DNA of 48,856 bases from CAYVTV01 sp964563105. GTDB taxonomy: Bacteria; Bacteroidota; Bacteroidia; Bacteroidales; GCA-2748055. The stretch is from positions 1-48,856 of the forward strand of contig CAZLXM010000019.1 in the NCBI GenBank assembly GCA_964563105.1, in the 5' to 3' direction. How positions within the stretch are numbered: the stretch's first letter is position 1; each line of letters begins with the position of its first letter. The notes beneath the pieces are model-generated. The model was not told the DNA's origin. It was given only the letters and a program-made list of their open reading frames with translations, and searched no databases. The position numbers were made by a program, and so were the translations under genes. This document shows positions 25,534-34,930 of this stretch, one piece after another.

Positions 25534-26376
25534 TTATTTATTAACAAAAAATAACATACTTATATAATCAACTACTTCAGCAGAGGGATAAATTTCACCT
25601 GAGTGGCCTCTGGCAAGAATTTCAATATTAAGATCCGGATAATTATTTTTTGAATAATTAACCAGGGCCATAATTGCAGCATATCCGCAAACTGAAATAT
25701 TATTATTGATTATTTCATTATAAATTCCTGAAGCATCTAAAGCAAAAATCTTATCTACAACTTTCTGATCCATCATTCTGCCATAATCCGGTTTTACATA
25801 ATGAGAAAAATCACTGGATGCAATTATACATATTTTTTTCCCGGTTTTATCAACAGCTTCTGTAATTTTCCCTGAAATCTCAGATGCGATTTCAGGGGTT
25901 TGCTTCCCAAGACTTAAAGGAACAATATGAAAGGGATAAGTAATATATTTTTGTAAAAAAGGAAGTATTACTTCTCCAGAATGTTCATATTTATGAAATC
26001 TTTCAGACTTCGGGATATCAAGTGCTTTAATAAATTCACTATCTAATGGGACTGCTCCATAAGGAGTCAGCCATTTCTCACATTCATCTGTAGCATAGTG
26101 GTATTCAATACTTCTGTGATTTGGGTGAAGAATTATAAAAGTATCAAAAATTTCCTCTGACCTGGATATAATTTCAAAAAAATGAATATTCTGGTAACCG
26201 GAATATATATATCCTGCATGAGGAAGTATAGTGCCAATAATCTTTGTTTCAGATAATTTGTAATTGATCCTGTCTTTTTCACGGTCCAGAAGTCTTATAA
26301 AGATTTTATCCAGCCCGGATCTTTTTCCGGGATAAAACTTATCAGCTACATAAGGTTCACGAACTAATGTTGACAT
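25534..26376 (-). CDS. amrB: AmmeMemoRadiSam system protein B (Memo family)
   Basis: The 280-aa Memo-family protein is related to class II extradiol dioxygenases. Likely metal-site residues are H53 (LPHAGYIYSG), H84/H87 (LHPNH) and C230 (SVCGYAAI), plus SSDFSHY (188-193), matching positions known from human MEMO1. The ATG at 26376 is chosen because an upstream ATG at 26442 overlaps the radical SAM gene by 56 nt and adds 22 atypical residues. It is 10 nt after the radical SAM stop. Human MEMO1 binds iron or copper; the bacterial role is unknown. Confidence 0.9.
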   Translation of the reverse strand: MSTLVREPYVADKFYPGKRSGLDKIFIRLLDREKDRINYKLSETKIIGTILPHAGYIYSGYQNIHFFEIISRSEEIFDTFIILHPNHRSIEYHYATDECEKWLTPYGAVPLDSEFIKALDIPKSERFHKYEHSGEVILPFLQKYITYPFHIVPLSLGKQTPEIASEISGKITEAVDKTGKKICIIASSDFSHYVKPDYGRMMDQKVVDKIFALDASGIYNEIINNNISVCGYAAIMALVNYSKNNYPDLNIEILARGHSGEIYPSAEVVDYISMLFFVNK

Positions 26377-26386
26377 AGAATAATAT

Positions 26387-27391
26387 TTAAATATGAGATA
26401 TAATCTTTTCATTACAGGTCCTGCAATAGCCTTTGTTATCAAGGCCTGTCAGACTTGTATAATAACCCTGGCGCTCAATAAGCAGTGAATGACATACCGG
26501 GCAAACAGTATTATTCCCTGAATGTGTTTCATAGTTTCCTGCATAAACAAAATGGAGATGTTCGGAGGCAATTTGAAATAGTTCATTTAATGTGTTTTCA
26601 GGAGTGGGGGGGAGGTCACATTTATAACGGGGAAAATAACGGGATAAATGAAAAACCGTGTCACTTCCGCATTCATTATTAATCCATTTTATCATTTCTT
26701 TAAAAGTATCTTTATTATCATTTAAGCCGGGTATCACAAGATTCGTAATCTCAAGATGCTTTCCTGATTTTTTTACTGATTTAATTGTTTCTAACACAGG
26801 ATTAAGCCTTGAATGAGTATGTTCTCTGTAAAAGTTGTCATCAAATGATTTAAGATCAATATTGAATGCATCAATTACTTCAAGTAGTTCACACAAAGCT
26901 TGCGGATTAATAAACCCATTACTGACCATTACATTTTTATAATTGGATTCTCTCGCTAAACGTGCAATATCAAGCATATATTCATAAAAAACTATCGGTT
27001 CATTATATGTATATGCAATACCTGTGTTATTTTTTCGGCTTCCGGCCATAAGAATTATTTCACCTGGTGAAATTACCGGAAGGTTATCCGAAAGTGATTT
27101 TATCTGACTGATTTCACTGTTTTGACAGAAAAAACATTTCATGTTGCATCCAAGCGTACCAATAGATAAAATTTTAGTTCCCGGATAAAAATGATATAAA
27201 GGTTTTTTTTCAATGGGATCAAAATTTGTCGTAACAGGTTTAGCATAAACAAACGAGTATAATTTTCCCCCTATATTGCCCCTGACCTTGCAAACACCTG
27301 ATTTGCCATCACTTATAATGCATTCATGAGGGCATAATTTACAGATAACTTTATTATTCTGCCGTGTTAAGTAAAAACGTGCTTCAATCAT
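26387..27391 (-). CDS. amrS: AmmeMemoRadiSam system radical SAM enzyme
   Basis: The 334-aa enzyme has the radical SAM cluster motif GCNMKCFFC (C82, C86, C89) in a TIM barrel related to pyruvate formate-lyase activators. Four cysteines precede it (C17, C20, C24, C34), a zinc-like CxxC-x3-C pattern, and two CxxC pairs close the C-terminus (CPVC and CRTC). It is first in the leftward trio with Memo and AMMECR1, and msrA lies divergently 72 bp away. The family makes carbon radicals from S-adenosylmethionine; substrate unknown, though the partners suggest modification of a shared target. Confidence 0.92.
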   Translation of the reverse strand: MIEARFYLTRQNNKVICKLCPHECIISDGKSGVCKVRGNIGGKLYSFVYAKPVTTNFDPIEKKPLYHFYPGTKILSIGTLGCNMKCFFCQNSEISQIKSLSDNLPVISPGEIILMAGSRKNNTGIAYTYNEPIVFYEYMLDIARLARESNYKNVMVSNGFINPQALCELLEVIDAFNIDLKSFDDNFYREHTHSRLNPVLETIKSVKKSGKHLEITNLVIPGLNDNKDTFKEMIKWINNECGSDTVFHLSRYFPRYKCDLPPTPENTLNELFQIASEHLHFVYAGNYETHSGNNTVCPVCHSLLIERQGYYTSLTGLDNKGYCRTCNEKIISHI

Positions 27392-27463
27392 TTAATCAAT
27401 AATATAATTAATGGTATAAGATACACAAAACAAAATTTATTTCACATTGTTTTATGGTAAAAC

Positions 27464-28093
27464 ATGAAAAGCATATTTCTTTTTTTGTTATACTACATAC
27501 TTAATCAGCTAATGCCTGAAATGGATAAACACATGGTTACTAAAGAGACAGAGAAGCTAAATTATTATGAAACTGCAACATTTGGAGGGGGATGTTTTTG
27601 GTGTATTGAAACGGTATTTAATGAAACAAAGGGTGTGATCAAAGCAGTTTCAGGGTATTCAGGAGGAATTACAGTAAATCCTTCCTATGAAGATGTATGT
27701 ACTGGTAAAACCGGGCATGCAGAAGTCGTTCAGATAATATTTGATCCTGATATAATAAGTTATGATGAGCTTTTAACTATTTTTTTCTCCATACATGATC
27801 CTACAAGTTTAAACCGCCAGGGTGCTGATATTGGGACACAATATCGTTCAGTAATTTTCTATCATGATAATAATCAAAAGGTGAAAGCTGAAAATATGAT
27901 TCAAAAGCTTACCAAAAATGAAATATTTTCTTCTTCAATAGTAACTCAAGTGCAAATCTTTGATAAATTTTATCAGGCTGAAGATTATCATCAGGGATAC
28001 TTTAAAAAAAATCCGGCAGCCGGGTATTGTAATTATGTAATTAAACCAAAGGTTGAAAAATTCAGGGAAATATTTAATTATCAACTAAAATGA
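27464..28093 (+). CDS. msrA: Peptide methionine sulfoxide reductase MsrA
   Basis: The 209-aa enzyme reduces methionine-S-sulfoxide. The catalytic cysteine is in GGGCFWC, followed by the MsrA blocks GYSGG and HDPTSLNRQGADIGTQYRSV. An N-terminal hydrophobic stretch (3-16) may send it to the envelope; later ATGs at codons 17, 20 and 24 would give a cytosolic form. No MsrB is fused or adjacent. It is divergent from the AmmeMemoRadiSam genes. Confidence 0.92.
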   Translation: MKSIFLFLLYYILNQLMPEMDKHMVTKETEKLNYYETATFGGGCFWCIETVFNETKGVIKAVSGYSGGITVNPSYEDVCTGKTGHAEVVQIIFDPDIISYDELLTIFFSIHDPTSLNRQGADIGTQYRSVIFYHDNNQKVKAENMIQKLTKNEIFSSSIVTQVQIFDKFYQAEDYHQGYFKKNPAAGYCNYVIKPKVEKFREIFNYQLK

Positions 28094-28178
28094 AGTGATT
28101 AAGTGATATATTTTAATAAAAAGAATTTACTATAATTGTCCCATAATTAATATTATGTTAAATTGATAAAAAAATAAT

Positions 28179-28209
28179 ATGGGGAAATAGTTTTTACCTG
28201 CTTCCCCAA
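28179..28209 (-). terminator. Possible weak terminator after the TPR protein
   Basis: A 7-bp stem (TGGGGAA/TTCCCCA, arms about 28180-28186 and 28202-28208) with a 15-nt loop is followed on the minus strand by a T-rich run (ATATTATTTTTTT). It lies about 20 nt past the stop of the TPR gene. Confidence 0.35.
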
Positions 28210-28229
28210 AATTAAAAGTTGCAAAAAAA

Positions 28230-29549
28230 TTAATTTCTTAATTCTTTAAGCGCTTTATTTACTTCTTCATATTTATCATTCATTTGTAAGCGATAATATA
28301 TTCTTCTAAGTGTATCATAAGTTTCAATTTTTATAGCAACATTTGATTCATTATATTTTATAGCATTATTTAAAACCGGTATTGCTTCATTAAACTTTTC
28401 AGTAGCAACTTTATTTAATAAAGCTCTTCTTTGAGAGTCTTTTTCACCTCCGGCCTGGGTAAATAGTTCCTGTCCCTGCATAAAATAAATAAAACCAATA
28501 TCATAATAAACATAATACAGTTCAGGATTATATTTTAGTGCAGTTTGATATACTTCTATTACATTATCAACTTTATTACTTTCATCATCAAGTTTATTGA
28601 GCATTAATCTTCCTTTCCAGTAATATAATTCTCCTTTTTCCGAACTACTTTTAATACTTTCTTCTATTTTTTGCAGACCTTTATCAATTTCATCGGTTCT
28701 CATGTATAAATCAATCAAATTTGAAACAAGATTAACCGAATCAGGAAAAACTGAAAAACCATCTTCAAGAATACTTATAGCCTTGGCTGTATCCTGCATA
28801 GCAAGATAATCTTCTTTTAACAGAAGATAAGTATTCGGATTTCCAAGGTTGAGTTCCAATAATTTATGATACTGTTCAGCAGCTGTTTTATAATCTCCAA
28901 TTTCTCTTGCAATAATACCACTGTATTGGATCATCATGGTATCCAGCTCATTTTTAAAAAATTTAAGTTCATTAATTTTATTGACCATAAGAATTTCGCT
29001 CAGGCCTTTTTTTGCATTACCTGCAAAATACTCATTTAATCCTGATTGTCTGTAAAATGATTTCAAGGTTACCAGACTTTGTTTTAATTTCTCATCATAA
29101 GTTCCCTTTTGATCAATTTCCAATGCTTTGGTAAAAGCTTTATAGGCCTCACTGAGAGGGTCATCAACTAAAGTTTCTGTCTTTTCCCACCATCTGAGCC
29201 TTTCATCCTGAAAAAAATATTTAATCCTTTCATATTCATAGACAGTTGTTGGATACCCCTGAATCTCAGTTGTAGTTGTAGATTTTGGGTCCTTATAAAA
29301 CAATTTCAGGCTAAAAACATCCATTCCGTCAAAAACCTGATCTATATCAATATTATAGATTTTATGCATCAATTCCCCCCTTTTAATCCAAACCGGGGCT
29401 TTGATATTCTTTTTTGGATTGGAAATATCCTGATCGCTTTTAGAAATTTGCTTTTCCAAAGACTTAATGTTAACAGGAGTGTAGCTTTGTTGAGCAATAA
29501 CTGTATTGAAAAATCCCAGTAAAGTAATAAAAATTAAATTTCGTATCAT
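28230..29549 (-). CDS. Exported TPR-repeat protein
   Basis: The 439-aa protein has a signal peptide (1-about 20; IRNLIFITLLGFFNTVIAQ) and then mostly helical TPR repeats (for example YKTAAEQYHKLLELNLGNPN and YYWKGRLMLNKL). It should act in the periplasm as a scaffold or adapter. I chose the ATG at 29549 because it gives the best signal peptide; ATGs at 29594 and 29651 would extend it by 15 and 34 residues. It is downstream of gyrA on the same strand, but a functional link is unlikely. No specific family is recognised. Confidence 0.8.
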   Translation of the reverse strand: MIRNLIFITLLGFFNTVIAQQSYTPVNIKSLEKQISKSDQDISNPKKNIKAPVWIKRGELMHKIYNIDIDQVFDGMDVFSLKLFYKDPKSTTTTEIQGYPTTVYEYERIKYFFQDERLRWWEKTETLVDDPLSEAYKAFTKALEIDQKGTYDEKLKQSLVTLKSFYRQSGLNEYFAGNAKKGLSEILMVNKINELKFFKNELDTMMIQYSGIIAREIGDYKTAAEQYHKLLELNLGNPNTYLLLKEDYLAMQDTAKAISILEDGFSVFPDSVNLVSNLIDLYMRTDEIDKGLQKIEESIKSSSEKGELYYWKGRLMLNKLDDESNKVDNVIEVYQTALKYNPELYYVYYDIGFIYFMQGQELFTQAGGEKDSQRRALLNKVATEKFNEAIPVLNNAIKYNESNVAIKIETYDTLRRIYYRLQMNDKYEEVNKALKELRN

Positions 29550-29669
29550 TATTTGTTGTTTTTTTGAATAATTCTCAAAATTAAGTATTTTCATAATATT
29601 CTCAAATATACTGCCAAATTTAATAGTAAACATAATTATTGGAAACCACAATTGATAATATAATATTTT

Positions 29670-32168
29670 CTATTCTGCCTGATTATTATCATTATTAATA
29701 GTTCCATCTGTTCCCTCATCATTAACCCCGGTTGGAACATTTGTAAGGGCAGCAATTTCATCTCCTTCCCTGAGATTAATAAGTTTTACACCTTGTGTTG
29801 CCCTGCCCATAATACGAAGAGTGGAAATTGGCAGTCTTATAACTGTCCCGTTTTTTGTAATTATCATCAAATCATCCTCATCTGTAACAGCCTTAATACC
29901 AATTAATTTACCGGTCCTTTCAGTTATATTGATTGTTTTAACACCTTTACCTCCCCTGTTGGTAATTCTGTAATCTTCTATTGATGAACGCTTTCCAAAA
30001 CCCTTTTCGGAAAGTACCATAATTTCTTTATTTTCATTTTCTACGGATACCATTCCTGCCACTTCGTCATTTTTTGCATCAGAGAAGCTGACCCCCCTGA
30101 CACCTGAAGCAGTTCTTCCTATAGCCCTGACTGTTTTTTCGTGGAACCTGATTGCTTTGCCGGACCTTACTCCTATTAAAATTTCATGATTTCCGTTAGT
30201 TAGCAATGCTTCCAGCAATGAGTCGCCTTCACGTATATTTATTGCATTAATTCCATTTTGTCTGGGTCTTGAATACGCTTCAAGTTCAGTTTTTATATTA
30301 GTTCCTTTTTTAGTACATAAAACAATGTAATTGTTTTTTATATATTCCTGGTCGGATAGACTTACTACATTAATATAGGCCTTTACCCTGTCATCCGGTT
30401 CTATCATAAGAAGATTTTGAATAGCCCGTCCTTTTGAAACCCTGGTCCCTTCCGGAATTTCATATACTTTCAGCCAAAAGCATTTACCTTTTTTTGTAAA
30501 AAACAACATAGTATTATGCATAGTTGCGCTGATAATATGAGCAAGAAAATCTTCATCCCTGGTGGTACTCCCTTTTGAACCTATTCCTCCCCTTCCCTGA
30601 GTTTTGAATTCACTTAGAGGGGTACGCTTTATGTAGCCCATATGCGAGATGGTAATTACCATTTCATCATCTGCATAGAAGTCTTCCGGATTAAATTCGC
30701 CCTCATCCGGAATGATTTCTGTCCTTCTTTTATCTCCGAATTTCTCTTTTATCTCATATAATTCATCTTTAATAATTTGCATCCGGAGAGCTTCATCTGC
30801 AAGTACACTTTTAAAATATTGAATTTGCTTTAAAACTTCGTTATATTCCTCTCTTATTTTTTCTCTTTCCAGGCCGGTTAATCTATGGAGCCTGAGATCC
30901 AATATAGCCCTTGCCTGAATTTCGGTAAGTCCGAAATTATTCATTAACCCGATTTTTGCATCTTCCGGAGTTTTTGAGTTTCTTATGAGCTGGATTATTT
31001 CATCCAGATGATCAAGAGCTATAAGCAGTCCTTCAAGAATATGAGCTTTTTTCTCAGCCTGTTCAAGATCGTATTTTGTTCTTCTAACGATTATTTCATG
31101 ACGATGATTTACAAAGTGTACGATAATTTGTTTAAGATTGAGCACTTTTGGCCTGCCATTAACCAATGCTATATTGTTTACATTAAATGAACTCTGTAAC
31201 TGAGTGTATTTCATTAAATTATTCAACACAACGCTGGAAAGTGCATCTTTTTTCAAAATAATGACAATTCGCATTCCATGCCGGTCAGATTCATCATTTA
31301 CATAAGAAATGCCCTCAAGTTTTTTCTCATTCACCAGATCGGCTATTTTTTTAATTAATTCAGCCTTATTTACCTGATATGGTATTTCTGTAACAACGAT
31401 TCTTTCTCTCCCTGATGCTGTAATTTCTATTTCAGTTTTTGCTCTTACCACTATTCTGCCCCGGCCGGTTTCATATGATTCCCTGACACCCTGATATCCA
31501 TAAATAACTCCTCCCGTAGGAAAATCAGGGGCTTTAATAATTTCTGCCAGGCTTGATATTTCAATTTCTTTATTGTCAATATAAGCTGTAATGGCATCAA
31601 TACTGTCGCGAAGGTTATGCGGCGCCATATTGGTAGCCATTCCTACTGCAATGCCTGATGCGCCATTAACCAGGAGGACGGGTACTCTTGTTGGTAATAC
31701 TGTTGGTTCCTGAAGGGTATTATCAAAATTATTTCTGAAATCTACTGTATCCTTTTCAAGATCTGCCATGGTTTCTTCTGAAATTCTTTGCAGTCTTGCT
31801 TCAGTATAACGCATTGCAGCAGCACTGTCACCATCAACTGATCCAAAATTGCCCTGCCCGTCTACCAAAGGATATCTTAGTGACCAATTCTGCGCCATTC
31901 TTACCATAGCATCATAAACCGAAGTATCACCATGAGGGTGGTACTTTCCAAGGACCTCCCCTACTATTCTTGCAGATTTTTTATATGACCTGCCTGCCCC
32001 CAGCCCCAGATCCTGCATACCATACAGGACCCTGCGGTGAACAGGTTTTAAGCCATCTCTTACGTCTGGTAATGCACGTGAAATGATAACCGACATCGAA
32101 TAATCAATGTATGCGGTTTTCATTTCTTCCTCAATATTTATTTGTAATATTTTTTCTCCTTCATTCAT
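29670..32168 (-). CDS. gyrA: DNA gyrase subunit A
   Basis: The 832-aa subunit breaks and rejoins DNA; the active-site tyrosine is Y121 in AAMRYTEARL. The quinolone-resistance region HPHGDTSVYDAMVR is normal, with Thr (T82) at the Escherichia coli Ser83 position and Asp (D86) at Asp87. The C-terminal beta-pinwheel has TQGRGGIGSKG in place of the canonical gyrA box QRRGGKG, which also occurs in other Bacteroidetes gyrases. gyrB is not in the window. The ATG at 32168 fits; clpC starts divergently 203 bp away. Confidence 0.97.
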   Translation of the reverse strand: MNEGEKILQINIEEEMKTAYIDYSMSVIISRALPDVRDGLKPVHRRVLYGMQDLGLGAGRSYKKSARIVGEVLGKYHPHGDTSVYDAMVRMAQNWSLRYPLVDGQGNFGSVDGDSAAAMRYTEARLQRISEETMADLEKDTVDFRNNFDNTLQEPTVLPTRVPVLLVNGASGIAVGMATNMAPHNLRDSIDAITAYIDNKEIEISSLAEIIKAPDFPTGGVIYGYQGVRESYETGRGRIVVRAKTEIEITASGRERIVVTEIPYQVNKAELIKKIADLVNEKKLEGISYVNDESDRHGMRIVIILKKDALSSVVLNNLMKYTQLQSSFNVNNIALVNGRPKVLNLKQIIVHFVNHRHEIIVRRTKYDLEQAEKKAHILEGLLIALDHLDEIIQLIRNSKTPEDAKIGLMNNFGLTEIQARAILDLRLHRLTGLEREKIREEYNEVLKQIQYFKSVLADEALRMQIIKDELYEIKEKFGDKRRTEIIPDEGEFNPEDFYADDEMVITISHMGYIKRTPLSEFKTQGRGGIGSKGSTTRDEDFLAHIISATMHNTMLFFTKKGKCFWLKVYEIPEGTRVSKGRAIQNLLMIEPDDRVKAYINVVSLSDQEYIKNNYIVLCTKKGTNIKTELEAYSRPRQNGINAINIREGDSLLEALLTNGNHEILIGVRSGKAIRFHEKTVRAIGRTASGVRGVSFSDAKNDEVAGMVSVENENKEIMVLSEKGFGKRSSIEDYRITNRGGKGVKTINITERTGKLIGIKAVTDEDDLMIITKNGTVIRLPISTLRIMGRATQGVKLINLREGDEIAALTNVPTGVNDEGTDGTINNDNNQAE

Positions 32169-32317
32169 GTCTTAACTCCTCATTTCTTATTGATAATCAG
32201 GGATAAAGCAATTTTAAATTTCGATTTACGAAGTTAAGAATTTATTGCTTAAAAGACATATTTCAATTGCTATTTTATCAACATTGAACTGTTTATAATA
32301 ATTAAATGTTTTATTAT

Positions 32318-32325
32318 TATATTTG
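32318..32325 (+). promoter_or_regulatory. Candidate -7 promoter element of clpC
   Basis: TATATTTG fits TAnnTTTG, 46 nt upstream of the clpC ATG. The nearest -33-like TTTA (32292-32295) is 22 nt away, so the match is only partial. No CtsR or HrcA/CIRCE operator is visible. Confidence 0.3.
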
Positions 32326-32371
32326 TAATAGATTTCATTACTTTAAAATGAACTAAAAACTAAAGTTAGAA

Positions 32372-34909
32372 ATGGATGCTAAATTTTCCCAAAGGATAAG
32401 AGATGTTCTAAGCTACAGTAAAGAAGAAGCCTTAAGATTGGGCAACAGTCATTTAAGTGTTGAACATCTGTTTCTTGGAATTTTACGGGATGGTGAAGGA
32501 GTAGCAATTGATCTTTTACTTCTTCTGGGAGTTGAACTGTATGATATTAAAAAATCAATTGAAGACAATATTAAGAAAGAAAATATACTATCATTAAATA
32601 AAACTGAAAATTTACCCCTCTTAAAAAGCACTGAAAGAGTTTTAAAATTAATATATCTTGAAGCCAAATCATTAAAAAACAGCATGATAGATACAGGACA
32701 CCTTCTTTTGGCAATATTAAAAGATGAGAACAATTATGCAACCCGGATATTAAATGAGAAAAACATTAATTATGATCTTGTTCGCTCTGAATTAGAACAT
32801 ATTAATATAAAAAATAAATCAGATTTTCCCGGAGACGAAGATGATGAGGTCAGAGGCCCTTTTGGTCAGCAAAAGCCAGGTGGCTCATCACCCATGGCAA
32901 AATCGTCGGATACCCCTGTTTTGGATAATTTTGGAATAGACCTTACTAAAGCTGCCGAAGAAGGAAAGTTAGACCCAATTGTTGGAAGGGATATTGAAAT
33001 AGAACGTATAGCTCAAATATTAAGTCGGAGGAAAAAAAATAATCCAATTCTTATCGGCGAACCGGGCGTTGGAAAATCTGCAATTGCTGAAGGTCTTGCA
33101 AATCGAATCGTACAAAGAAAAGTATCCAGAATTTTATTTGATAAAAGAGTTGTCACCCTTGATCTTGCATCAATTGTTGCCGGAACCAAGTACAGAGGGC
33201 AGTTCGAAGAAAGAATGAAAGCAATTTTAAATGAATTGGCAAAAAATAATAATGTAATTCTTTTTATTGACGAAATCCATACTATTGTTGGTGCCGGAGG
33301 TGCAACAGGTTCTCTGGATGCTGCAAATATGCTTAAACCTGCACTTTCAAGAGGAGAAATCCAGTGTATTGGGGCAACAACCCTGGATGAATACAGACAA
33401 CATATTGAAAAAGACGGGGCACTTGAAAGAAGATTTCAGAAAGTGATGATCAATCCTACTTCTCCGGAAGAAACAATTGATATTTTAAATAATATTAAGG
33501 AAAGATATGAAGAACATCATAATGTTGAATATACTGAAGATGCCATTGTTGCCTGTGTGAAGTTAACGCAAAGATATATCAGCGACCGGAATTTGCCTGA
33601 CAAAGCAATAGATGCCATGGATGAAGCTGGTTCCAGGGTGCATATTTCCAATATAATAGTACCTGATAAAATTGTGAAACTTGAAGCCAGGATCGAAGAA
33701 ACCAAAAAAGAAAAGATCCGTGCCGTAAAAAATCAGAATTTTGAAAAAGCTGCCAGTTTCAGAGATACTGAAAAAGTACTTTTGGAAGAATTGGAAGAAG
33801 AAAAAATAAACTGGGAACAAGAACTCGCTAAAAACAGGGTTACGGTTGATGCCGAAAAAGTAGCTGAAGTTGTAGCAATGATGACCGGTGTACCGGTTCA
33901 AAGAATTGCCCAGGCAGAAGGGTTTCGCCTGCTTAAAATGGCTGAAGAACTTAGTAGTAAGGTAATTGGACAAAGTGAAGCCGTTGATAAGGTTGTAAAA
34001 TCAATACAAAGGAACCGGGCCGGACTGAAAGATCCAAACAAACCTATTGGAAGTTTTATTTTCCTTGGCCCTACCGGTGTTGGGAAAACCCAGTTAGCCA
34101 AAGTCCTCGCCCAATACCTGTTTGATAGTGTTGACAATTTGATCAGAATTGATATGAGTGAATATATGGAGAAATTCACTGTTTCAAGACTGGTCGGGGC
34201 ACCTCCGGGATACATTGGCTATGAAGAAGGGGGCCAGTTAACTGAAAAGGTACGCAGAAAGCCATATTCAGTGGTTTTGTTGGATGAAATTGAAAAAGCA
34301 CATCCCGATGTTTATCATATTCTACTCCAACTTCTTGATGAAGGGCAACTTACCGACAGTCTGGGCCGCAGGGTTGATTTCAGGAATACGATTGTAATTA
34401 TGACTTCAAATATTGGCTCGAGACAGTTAAAAGATTTTGGCCAGGGTGTCGGGTTTGCTACTCAGGCAAGGGTTGATGCAGCAAATGAACATGCAAAGGG
34501 AATAATTCAAAAAGCATTGAAACGTACCTTTGCCCCTGAATTTCTAAACAGAGTGGATGATATTGTGTTGTTTAATGCCCTAAGTAAAGAAGATATTTAC
34601 AAGATAATTGATATTGAATTGAAAGGATTGTATGACAGAATATTTCATCTGGGTTATAATGTTGAAATAACATCTGCAGCAAAAGATTTTATTATTGAAA
34701 AAGGTTATGATATTCAATTTGGAGCAAGGCCCCTTAAAAGAGCAATCCAAAAATATTTGGAAGATCCGATGGCTGAAGTAATAATTAAAAATATTCTTGT
34801 GAAGGATGATATACTGTTCATAGACCTTGATGAATCAAAGGAAAATATTGAAGTAAAAATTAACAAGCCTGAAAAAGAAGTTATTGATGACACTTCCGGT
34901 ACTTCTTAA
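32372..34909 (+). CDS. clpC: ATP-dependent Clp protease ATP-binding subunit ClpC
   Basis: The 845-aa Hsp100 unfoldase has the Clp N-terminal repeats (1-about 145), AAA domain 1 (GEPGVGKS, then LFIDEIH), a UVR-type middle segment around KNQNFEKAASFRD, AAA domain 2 (LGPTGVGKT, LLDEIEKAHPDVY) and the Clp C-terminal domain. The combination with the UVR segment makes it ClpC rather than ClpA or ClpB. It feeds unfolded proteins to ClpP, not encoded here. It converges with rimO, whose stop is 21 nt away, with no clear terminator between them. Confidence 0.95.
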   Translation: MDAKFSQRIRDVLSYSKEEALRLGNSHLSVEHLFLGILRDGEGVAIDLLLLLGVELYDIKKSIEDNIKKENILSLNKTENLPLLKSTERVLKLIYLEAKSLKNSMIDTGHLLLAILKDENNYATRILNEKNINYDLVRSELEHINIKNKSDFPGDEDDEVRGPFGQQKPGGSSPMAKSSDTPVLDNFGIDLTKAAEEGKLDPIVGRDIEIERIAQILSRRKKNNPILIGEPGVGKSAIAEGLANRIVQRKVSRILFDKRVVTLDLASIVAGTKYRGQFEERMKAILNELAKNNNVILFIDEIHTIVGAGGATGSLDAANMLKPALSRGEIQCIGATTLDEYRQHIEKDGALERRFQKVMINPTSPEETIDILNNIKERYEEHHNVEYTEDAIVACVKLTQRYISDRNLPDKAIDAMDEAGSRVHISNIIVPDKIVKLEARIEETKKEKIRAVKNQNFEKAASFRDTEKVLLEELEEEKINWEQELAKNRVTVDAEKVAEVVAMMTGVPVQRIAQAEGFRLLKMAEELSSKVIGQSEAVDKVVKSIQRNRAGLKDPNKPIGSFIFLGPTGVGKTQLAKVLAQYLFDSVDNLIRIDMSEYMEKFTVSRLVGAPPGYIGYEEGGQLTEKVRRKPYSVVLLDEIEKAHPDVYHILLQLLDEGQLTDSLGRRVDFRNTIVIMTSNIGSRQLKDFGQGVGFATQARVDAANEHAKGIIQKALKRTFAPEFLNRVDDIVLFNALSKEDIYKIIDIELKGLYDRIFHLGYNVEITSAAKDFIIEKGYDIQFGARPLKRAIQKYLEDPMAEVIIKNILVKDDILFIDLDESKENIEVKINKPEKEVIDDTSGTS

Positions 34910-34930
34910 ACAAACCGTATCCTGATTAAT

